The notes under the pieces: generated by a model
The model's database searches: none
The model's input: the letters and a program-made list of their open reading frames with translations, nothing else
What the model was told of the DNA's origin: nothing
Shown here: positions 55,826-64,000 of the stretch, piece after piece
Layout: the number at the start of each line of letters is the position of its first letter
Numbering within the stretch: the stretch's first letter is position 1
Assembly: GCF_018734325.1 (NCBI RefSeq)
Contig: NZ_CP073754.1
Span: 3,224,001 to 3,288,000, forward strand
Source: Methylomonas paludis
Lineage (GTDB): Bacteria; Pseudomonadota; Gammaproteobacteria; Methylococcales; Methylomonadaceae
Direction: 5' to 3'
DNA length: 64,000 bases
Position numbers and translations under genes: made by a program

Positions 55826-58800
55826 ATGCAGCCAAACTTTATCCATCTCAGAATTCATACCGAATTTTCCCTGCTTGACGGCATCGTCAGAATTAAGCCG
55901 CTGGTTGCCAAACTAGCTCAGTTTGGCATGCCCGCCGCCGCAGTTACCGAGCAAAGCAATATGTTTTCGCTGGTAAAGTTTTACAAGGCAGCGCAAGGTG
56001 CCGGCATCAAACCCCTGATTGGCGCGGATGTACTGATTTTCAATGAAGAAGAACCCAGCGCCCCTTTCCGGCTGACTTTACTGGCACGCAATCAAAAAGG
56101 TTATATCACCCTGACCGAACTGATTTCTCAAGGCTATCAGCATGGCCAACATCAGGGCATCCCTATGCTGCAAAAAAGCTGGCTGGCCGCCAACCATCAA
56201 GGACTGATTGCTTTATCCGGAGCCATGGAGGGCGATGTGGGCGTAGCCTTACTGGCCGACAACCTTGCTCAGGCCAAACTTTGCGCCGAATTTTGGCAAA
56301 ACTTATTTCCAGACAGTTTTTATATTGAATTACAGCGAGTAGGTAAAGCAGATGAAGAACGTTATCTAAAACAAGTCATAGCGCTGGCAACAGAATTGAC
56401 ACTGCCGGTCGTGGCAACCAATGATGTACGCTTTATCAATAAAACCGATTTTGACGCCCATGAAGTGCGGGTATGTATCAACCAGGGCCGCGTCATGGAC
56501 GACAGCCGTCGCCCCCGCAATTATACCGATCAGCAATATTTACGCACAGCCCAAGAAATGGCCGAGTTATTTACCGATATCCCCGAAGCATTGGCAAACA
56601 GCGTGGAGATTGCCAAACGCTGTAATGTAGAATTAACCCTGGGCGAAAATTATCTACCCGACTTTCCAGTGCCTGAGGGAATGACGCTGGACAGTTACTT
56701 TAAAGAAGCTTCCCGGCAGGGCCTGGAAGAACGCCTGCAGCAATACGCACCGATAGGCAAAGGCAGTTTTACCGAAAACCGCCTAGTGTATGACGAACGC
56801 CTGGAAACCGAATTAACCGTGATCACCCAGATGGGGTTTTCCGGCTATTTTATGATCGTAGCAGACTTTATCCAATGGGCAAAAAAAAATGCCATCCCAG
56901 TGGGGCCGGGCCGGGGTTCCGGCGCCGGGTCGCTAGTGGCTTATGCGCTAAAAATCACCGATCTTGATCCGATAGAATTCGACCTGCTATTTGAGCGCTT
57001 TCTTAACCCCGAACGGGTATCCATGCCGGATTTTGATATCGACTTTTGCATGGAACGCCGGGATGAAGTCATTGATTATGTGGCCGAGCATTATGGCCGC
57101 GACCATGTTTCCCAGATTATTACCTATGGTTCAATGGCGGCAAAAGCGGTAATCCGCGACGTGGGCCGGGTAATGTCAATGTCCTACGGTTTCGTGGACA
57201 GACTAGCCAAATTGATACCATTCGAAATCGGCATGACCCTGGAAAAAGCTTTGCGGGACAGCCCCGAACTAAAAGCCCTGTATGACAGCGAAGAGGATGT
57301 TAAATCGCTGATTGATATGGCCCGCTCACTGGAAGGCATCTCCCGAAATGCCGGCAAACATGCCGGCGGCGTGGTTATCTCCCCCACCAAACTAACAGAC
57401 TTTAGCCCCTTGTACTGTGAACAAGGCGGCGGCAACCTAGTTACCCAATTTGACAAAGATGACGTGGAAGCAGTGGGCCTGGTCAAGTTTGACTTTCTAG
57501 GCTTACGCACCCTAACCATAATCGATTGGGCGCTGCAAACCATCAACCAACAACGCGCCCAGCGCAACGAAGCCCCGGTCGACATCAGCCAAATTCCCCG
57601 TGACGATGCCGCCAGTTATGAGTTATTAAAAAAAGCCCAGACCACCGCCGTTTTCCAGCTAGAGTCGCGCGGCATGAAAGAACTGATCAAAAAACTAAAG
57701 CCGGACTGTTTTGATGACATTATTGCCCTAGTGGCATTATTCCGTCCCGGCCCACTGGAATCGGGCATGGTGGACGATTACATCAACGTTAAACACGGCG
57801 CCAAAGCCGAATACGCCCATCCCCTCCTGATACCGATTTTAAGCCCTACCAATGGCGTTATTCTGTATCAGGAACAAGTAATGCAAATCGCCAGGGAAAT
57901 GGCCGGCTATACCCTGGGCGGAGCAGACATGCTGCGCCGAGCTATGGGTAAGAAAAAACCCGAAGAAATGGCCAAACAACGGGAAATCTTTACCCAAGGC
58001 GCAGTTAAAAATGACATAGCCGAATCAATTGCCAGCTACATTTTCGACTTGATGGAAAAATTTGCCGGTTATGGTTTTAATAAATCCCATTCCGCAGCTT
58101 ATGCACTGGTAGCCTACCAAACCGCCTGGTTAAAAGCCCATTATCCGGCAGCCTTTATGGCAGCGGTAATGTCATCGGACATGGATAATACTGACAAGGT
58201 AGTGGTACTAATCGAAGAATGCCGGGAAATGAAGCTGGAAATTTGTCCGCCCGATCTGAACGTATCCGCTTACCGGTTTACAGTTAATACCAAAAACCAA
58301 ATCGTCTACGGCATGGGCGCCATCAAAGGCGTGGGTGAAGCCGCAATTGAAGATTTGCTGGAAGAACGCAAACACAATGGGCTTTTTTCCGGCTTATATG
58401 ATTTATGCAAACGGGTAGACCTGCGCAAAGTTAACCGGCGAGTTTTGGAAGCACTAATAAGAGCTGGGGCACTGGATGGCATTAACCCCAACCGGGCCGC
58501 GCATCTGGCAGAATTAACCACCGCACTGCGGGTAGCCGAACAACACGGCAAAATGGCCGAAGCCGGCCAGAATGATTTATTTGGCCTGGCAGTACAAGTG
58601 GAAGTAAGCGATGGCGAAAACGAAGCCTATTCCAGCTTTGTAGAACCCTGGACAGAAAAAGAGAAACTGGATGGCGAAAAACAGACCCTAGGGCTATTTT
58701 TAACCGGCCATCCCATTAATGAATATCTGCCGGAATTAAAACACATCACCTACGGCAGCCTGGGCAGCCTGCAAGCCGATGCCGAACGCTCCAGAGGCAA

Positions 58801-59326
58801 AATGGAAGGCCGTTATGCCGGCATGATAGTGGACATGCGCACCCGGCAAACCAAGCAAGGCAAAATGATGGGCTTTGCCACCCTGGATGACCGCAGTGGC
58901 CGCTTGGAAGTGGCGGCTTATAGCGAAGTTTATAATAAATACCGGGATTTGCTGAACAAAGATATGTTACTGGTTGCCGAAGGCAGCCTGGGATTTGACG
59001 ACTTTACCAACAGCCTGCGCCTAACCGCCGACAAGCTGTACAGCATCGATCAGGCCAGAGAAGTATTTGCCAGAGGCCTGGTATTGCGCTGGCATCACGC
59101 GGAATGGCCGGCAGAGCGCCCATTTAGCGATGAGCTGCTGGCCATTTTGCAGCCGTTTGCCGGCGGCATGTGTCCAGTGAGTATAGATTACACCACCCCC
59201 ACCGCCAAAGCCATACTGCAGCTGGGTGACGAATGGCGGGTGCGGCCCTGCGACGAATTGCTGATTAAACTACGGCGGTTCTTGGCCGCTGAGAATGTGG
59301 AGTTAAGGTATACCAACAAACTTTAG
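55826..59326 (+). CDS. dnaE: DNA polymerase III alpha subunit
   Basis: About 1166 residues from ATG 55826. PHP domain ('FIHLRIHTEFSLLDGIVR'), polymerase core with 'GPGRGSGAGSLVAYAL' and 'MPDFDIDFCMERRDEVI' (catalytic Asp), 'FNKSHSAAYALVAYQTAWLK', then tandem HhH and OB-fold domains. Replicative polymerase, full length. Confidence 0.98.
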   Translation: MQPNFIHLRIHTEFSLLDGIVRIKPLVAKLAQFGMPAAAVTEQSNMFSLVKFYKAAQGAGIKPLIGADVLIFNEEEPSAPFRLTLLARNQKGYITLTELISQGYQHGQHQGIPMLQKSWLAANHQGLIALSGAMEGDVGVALLADNLAQAKLCAEFWQNLFPDSFYIELQRVGKADEERYLKQVIALATELTLPVVATNDVRFINKTDFDAHEVRVCINQGRVMDDSRRPRNYTDQQYLRTAQEMAELFTDIPEALANSVEIAKRCNVELTLGENYLPDFPVPEGMTLDSYFKEASRQGLEERLQQYAPIGKGSFTENRLVYDERLETELTVITQMGFSGYFMIVADFIQWAKKNAIPVGPGRGSGAGSLVAYALKITDLDPIEFDLLFERFLNPERVSMPDFDIDFCMERRDEVIDYVAEHYGRDHVSQIITYGSMAAKAVIRDVGRVMSMSYGFVDRLAKLIPFEIGMTLEKALRDSPELKALYDSEEDVKSLIDMARSLEGISRNAGKHAGGVVISPTKLTDFSPLYCEQGGGNLVTQFDKDDVEAVGLVKFDFLGLRTLTIIDWALQTINQQRAQRNEAPVDISQIPRDDAASYELLKKAQTTAVFQLESRGMKELIKKLKPDCFDDIIALVALFRPGPLESGMVDDYINVKHGAKAEYAHPLLIPILSPTNGVILYQEQVMQIAREMAGYTLGGADMLRRAMGKKKPEEMAKQREIFTQGAVKNDIAESIASYIFDLMEKFAGYGFNKSHSAAYALVAYQTAWLKAHYPAAFMAAVMSSDMDNTDKVVVLIEECREMKLEICPPDLNVSAYRFTVNTKNQIVYGMGAIKGVGEAAIEDLLEERKHNGLFSGLYDLCKRVDLRKVNRRVLEALIRAGALDGINPNRAAHLAELTTALRVAEQHGKMAEAGQNDLFGLAVQVEVSDGENEAYSSFVEPWTEKEKLDGEKQTLGLFLTGHPINEYLPELKHITYGSLGSLQADAERSRGKMEGRYAGMIVDMRTRQTKQGKMMGFATLDDRSGRLEVAAYSEVYNKYRDLLNKDMLLVAEGSLGFDDFTNSLRLTADKLYSIDQAREVFARGLVLRWHHAEWPAERPFSDELLAILQPFAGGMCPVSIDYTTPTAKAILQLGDEWRVRPCDELLIKLRRFLAAENVELRYTNKL

Positions 59327-59343
59327 CACTTGGCGTAGCGTAA

Positions 59344-59368
59344 ATCGATTCCGCATCACTGTATCAAG
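59344..59368 (-). repeat. Degenerate inverted REP-like copy
   Basis: On the minus strand 'CTTGATACAG..GCGGAATCGAT' resembles the REP core with several mismatches. With the copy at 59423 it would form an inverted pair (BIME-like). Confidence 0.4.
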
Positions 59369-59422
59369 AACGTTTGCTGTTTTGTGTCGTTTACAGCAAA
59401 AAAATCGGCTACTTGAAAGCCC

Positions 59423-59453
59423 GTAGCCTCGATGCAACGCAGTGGAATCGAGG
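59423..59453 (+). repeat. REP-like palindrome, GTAG class, copy 2
   Basis: Identical to 3333-3363: GTAG followed by CCTCGAT / ATCGAGG arms and a 13-base loop. The flanks (59372-59395 and 59454-59480) also match the first copy, so the duplicated unit is about 100 bases. Confidence 0.8.
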
Positions 59454-59539
59454 GATTCGCAGCGTAACCTTCATCAAAGAATAGTTAGTGGATTTGTATC
59501 TACTCATCATAAGGAAGGCCGTTTACAGGCCCCCTAAAA

Positions 59540-62132
59540 CGAATCATCCCCGCATATGCGGGGAACGCAGACCAATTGCGGCAAGCTTGGATGGTGCAAG
59601 CGGTTCATCCCCGCATATGCGGGGAACGCGTCACCCATGACATTACGAACCATTGCGGCATCGGTTCATCCCCGCATATGCGGGGAACGCAACAATAATT
59701 CGTGATGGCTCGGCCATGTCATCGGTTCATCCCCGCATATGCGGGGAACGCTTAATGCCGCGCTTGCCAATGCCTGCGGGTTTCGGTTCATCCCCGCATA
59801 TGCGGGGAACGCCAATTAAGCCACTGGCCGATATTGGATTAAGCCGGTTCATCCCCGCATATGCGGGGAACGCGAGCCATCGCCGAGGCTGATGCTAGAC
59901 TGGGACGGTTCATCCCCGCATATGCGGGGAACGCGTACAGCGTTTCGGTGAAACTATTTTCCCTGCCGGTTCATCCCCGCATATGCGGGGAACGCAAACA
60001 ATTCCAGACGGATTTAAGCGCGCGAGTCGGTTCATCCCCGCATATGCGGGGAACGCAATGCGAGAGAATTTTTTTCATTTTTGCCAACCGGTTCATCCCC
60101 GCATATGCGGGGAACGCGAAAGATTCAAATGGATATTGGGGACAAACTGCGGTTCATCCCCGCATATGCGGGGAACGCCACGGCTGTTGCGCCGGCATTA
60201 GCAGTACGGGCCGGTTCATCCCCGCATATGCGGGGAACGCGCCGGAATTTGTTTCATTATAAAACGTCAATATGGTTCATCCCCGCATATGCGGGGAACG
60301 CTTGAAGATGGGATAGAAATATGATCACTAAGTCGGTTCATCCCCGCATATGCGGGGAACGCCCGCATGTCAGCGTGGCTAGTAACATATTGGACGGTTC
60401 ATCCCCGCATATGCGGGGAACGCAAAAATTCCTCACCTGTTTGCAGATTAACGGCCGGTTCATCCCCGCATATGCGGGGAACGCTTTCTGGCATGACCAA
60501 TTCTGAGTTGCAGCAACGGTTCATCCCCGCATATGCGGGGAACGCCTGAACATATTGCGGCCCGGTTAATCCTACTGCGGTTCATCCCCGCATATGCGGG
60601 GAACGCCGATGGCTCTTTGTATGGCGGTCTGAAAAAGCCGGTTCATCCCCGCATATGCGGGGAACGCGGTATTTGCTACCACTCCTATCGCCGAAACGCC
60701 GGTTCATCCCCGCATATGCGGGGAACGCGACACAGCAACAATGGCAAGCATTTAACCCATCGGTTCATCCCCGCATATGCGGGGAACGCAGCGCTTGTGT
60801 TGCGGTAGTATCATAAATTGACGGTTCATCCCCGCATATGCGGGGAACGCTCCCCACATTATCTGACCAATGAATTCTACGATCGGTTCATCCCCGCATA
60901 TGCGGGGAACGCGCAAAGCACCAACGCTTCCGCGTCCAAAACCTCGGTTCATCCCCGCATATGCGGGGAACGCTCCAGCGCCAATAAAAAACGCTTTAAT
61001 TGTTCCGGTTCATCCCCGCATATGCGGGGAACGCACATCAATGAGATAACGGCCGTCGAATCCGGTGGGTTCATCCCCGCATATGCGGGGAACGCTTGGT
61101 GTATGAAGGGTTCAAGACGTGGCCGCGCGGTTCATCCCCGCATATGCGGGGAACGCATAAATTCCCAAATATCGCCGTAACCATTAGCCGGTTCATCCCC
61201 GCATATGCGGGGAACGCCCCACGCCAAGAGCCGATAAACCGTTGTACGACGGTTCATCCCCGCATATGCGGGGAACGCTGACATTATCAATGACGCTGCC
61301 CGGCTTTTTGCGGTTCATCCCCGCATATGCGGGGAACGCTACATAATCGGGATGTAAACTAGGCTCTATCGCGGTTCATCCCCGCATATGCGGGGAACGC
61401 CGCAACGCCATGGTATTTTCTCGATCTGCCGGCGGTTCATCCCCGCATATGCGGGGAACGCGGTAACATTAATTTCGGTACCGGCGTCATAATCGGTTCA
61501 TCCCCGCATATGCGGGGAACGCTACCGGTTTACCGTTAAGCATGATCGGATCAACGGTTCATCCCCGCATATGCGGGGAACGCAACGCCAGGCAGCCTAA
61601 TCATGCACTCTTGGCCGGTTCATCCCCGCATATGCGGGGAACGCGATGACCACTTAGGCTAAATAGCCAATGAATTCGGTTCATCCCCGCATATGCGGGG
61701 AACGCTGTGAAAATCATCCGCAGAAATTCGTACATAACGGTTCATCCCCGCATATGCGGGGAACGCATGACATTAAATTTATCTCAACTCGGAAAATACG
61801 GTTCATCCCCGCATATGCGGGGAACGCAATCACCTAATCCTAACCCAGATGCATATAAACGGTTCATCCCCGCATATGCGGGGAACGCAGCGGAGCCGTG
61901 CCTGATGTTAATGGCGTATACGGTTCATCCCCGCATATGCGGGGAACGCGCTGGTTTGTTGTCTAATAAATTTCCAGATGCCGGTTCATCCCCGCATATG
62001 CGGGGAACGCGCATCCATCAGCCGGGTAAGAACAGGCATAAGCGGTTCATCCCCGCATATGCGGGGAACGCGGAAATCGGAAGACCGGCGATTTTAACTT
62101 TGCCGGTTCATCCCCGCATATGCGGGGAACGC
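59540..62132 (-). CRISPR. Type I-E CRISPR array, 43 repeats
   Basis: 29-base repeat, on the minus strand GCGTTCCCCGCA...GAACCG (I-E type), 43 copies and 42 spacers. Spacers are 32 bases except two of 33 (60179-60211 and 60851-60883). The central 16 bases CCCCGCATATGCGGGG are a perfect palindrome. The copy at 59540 has a changed terminal part (leader-distal, oldest end). Two repeats differ at their last minus-strand base (60273, 61067). cas2-cas1 and the leader lie at the right end, so transcription is leftward. Confidence 0.98.
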
Positions 62133-62211
62133 ACTAATTCTAACTTATTGTTAGCTAAACAGAAATGACTCTGCTAAATTTCTACCGATTTTCTCGGTAT
62201 TTTCCAAATTG
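62133..62211 (-). promoter_or_regulatory. CRISPR leader
   Basis: 79 AT-rich bases between the cas2 stop and the first repeat. They contain a small hairpin TACCGA-TTTTC-TCGGTA (62183-62199). This is the expected site of the array promoter and of new spacer integration. Confidence 0.7.
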
Positions 62212-63406
<1,195 letters not shown>

Positions 63407-63410
63407 CTGG

Positions 63411-63461
63411 TTATGCCTGCACGATATAACGCACTAATACATTGGTATGTAAGCCAATCAT
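63411..63461 (-). pseudogene. VapC toxin stump (16 codons)
   Basis: From ATG 63461, overlapping the antitoxin stop (ATGA), it reads 'MIGLHTNVLVRYIVQA' then TAA. PIN-domain VapC proteins begin MxGLDTNVLVRY; the catalytic first Asp is His here and the frame ends after 16 codons. The rest of the toxin is gone, and cas1 begins 5 bases further. Confidence 0.8.
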
Positions 63462-63694
63462 GATTCGGCTGCACCGCTGGCAATCACTTCTTGCATGGCT
63501 TCCAGCGTCAATATTTTTCTTGTGGCCGATAACATGCCTTTGAGCTTGGTGATTAAAGCTGTAACCGGCAACAGCCTTATTTCGCCTGCATCACTCAGCA
63601 CCAATTCAACCGCATCACCTGGTTGCAAATGCAACTGCTTGAGTATCAACTCGGGAATAGTGATTTGCCCGGTATTACTTAAGATGACTTGCAT
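63458..63694 (-). CDS. VapB-like AbrB/SpoVT antitoxin
   Basis: 78 residues. N-terminal swapped-hairpin AbrB domain ('QVILSNTGQITIPELILKQL' region, 'LQPGDAVELVL'), C-terminal toxin-binding helix ('LEAMQEVIASGA'). Its stop overlaps the start of a vapC remnant, so this is an orphan antitoxin. It sits between cas6e and cas1 in the CRISPR operon. Confidence 0.85.
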   Translation of the reverse strand: MQVILSNTGQITIPELILKQLHLQPGDAVELVLSDAGEIRLLPVTALITKLKGMLSATRKILTLEAMQEVIASGAAES

Positions 63695-63840
63695 ATTGGC
63701 TTACCTAGTTTTTTGAACAAGTTTGGGCATATTATCATTGTCGGGTTAGCTTTTTTAGTATTGATTTACAAAGTTTATCCATGTGGCAACAGAATTATGG
63801 TATCGACCTTAACAGTTAATATTGCCCCCAATAGCATAGA

Positions 63841-64000
63841 CTATTGTGTGCACCTAATCATCAATAAACCACAACCAAAAGCCTTGGCGCGACCTATGCC
63901 TTGGTATATGGCTTGCTCGAATTTTTGCACATCGGTGATTTGCAATTCCCACTAAAATCAACTCTGCTAAAACCGGATTTGTCGCCTTCTTGTTTGGTTT
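63841..64000 (-). pseudogene. cas6e: cas6e C-terminus, frameshifted (partial, runs off window)
   Basis: Minus-strand reading from the window edge gives 'SGFSRVDFSG', and then in a different frame 'ELQITDVQKFEQAIYQG' and 'IGRAKAFGCGLLMIRCTQ' to TAG 63843. This is the conserved C-terminus of Cas6e/CasE, including the glycine-rich loop. A one-base deletion near 63946-63950 separates the parts; without correction the protein ends after about 17 out-of-frame residues. It is the crRNA-processing nuclease of type I-E, so function may be lost. Confidence 0.75.

Noticed and set aside
59653-62168. Series of plus-strand open frames repeating 'RFIPAYAGN' or 'VHPRICGER'
   Set aside because: They are translations of the CRISPR repeats, not proteins.
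63689-63955. Plus-strand open frame of 88 codons at the right end
   Set aside because: It lies antisense to the cas6e terminus and the vapB promoter region and resembles no known protein.

Overview
The window looks like a chromosomal segment of a gammaproteobacterium, most probably a methanotroph-like member of the Methylococcales. This is an inference from the overall gene complement (bamA-skp-fabZ-lpxA-rnhB-dnaE, rnr-rlmB, split cysD/cysN, flavocytochrome c sulfide dehydrogenase, a PEP-CTERM protein and a cyanobacterial-type fluorescence-recovery-protein homologue); no 16S rRNA gene is present.

Layout. 1-5.3 kb is mixed chromosome: an RRM protein, a VF530 protein, a DUF2750 protein, an MntA/HepT toxin-antitoxin pair, a PEP-CTERM protein, a 2OG-Fe(II) oxygenase, and an operon of a UPF0175-like protein with an FRP-like protein. 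5.35-31.78 kb reads as one genomic island of about 26.4 kb in the 3' end of ssrA (tmRNA). It is bounded on the right by intact ssrA and a P4-type integrase. On the left there is a near-copy of the ssrA 3' end next to what looks like the displaced ssrA terminator, and the same TACCAGCA arm-type repeats occur at both ends. The island carries HigBA and TacAT toxin-antitoxin loci, a tyrosine recombinase / HTH / DUF1173 trio, a type II retron (ncRNA, nucleoside-deoxyribosyltransferase-like effector, RT), and a long type I restriction operon (XRE, HsdR, HsdM, DUF1016 nuclease, HsdS, OLD-like ATPase, RhuM). It also has a satellite-like AlpA/DUF927 replication module and a DUF262-HEPN pair.

31.8-37.2 kb holds ssrA and the ATP sulfurylase genes cysD and cysN, which are separated by an ATPase plus PD-(D/E)XK-like gene pair that resembles a hitch-hiking defence cassette. 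CysN ends in a decayed APS-kinase remnant. 37.2-59.3 kb is mostly core: a NarX/NarL-type two-component pair, flavocytochrome c, rlmB, rnr, an AsmA-like DUF748 protein, a large lipoprotein, hslR, then the envelope/replication cluster bamA-skp-fabZ-lpxA-rnhB-dnaE, from which the usual lpxD and lpxB are absent.

59.5-64.0 kb is a type I-E CRISPR locus on the minus strand: 43 repeats, leader, cas2, cas1. A VapB antitoxin gene with a 16-codon stump of vapC sits between cas1 and cas6e. The visible end of cas6e carries a frameshift that removes its conserved glycine-rich C-terminus, so crRNA processing may be impaired. REP-like GTAG palindromes recur at 3.3, 55.7 and 59.4 kb.
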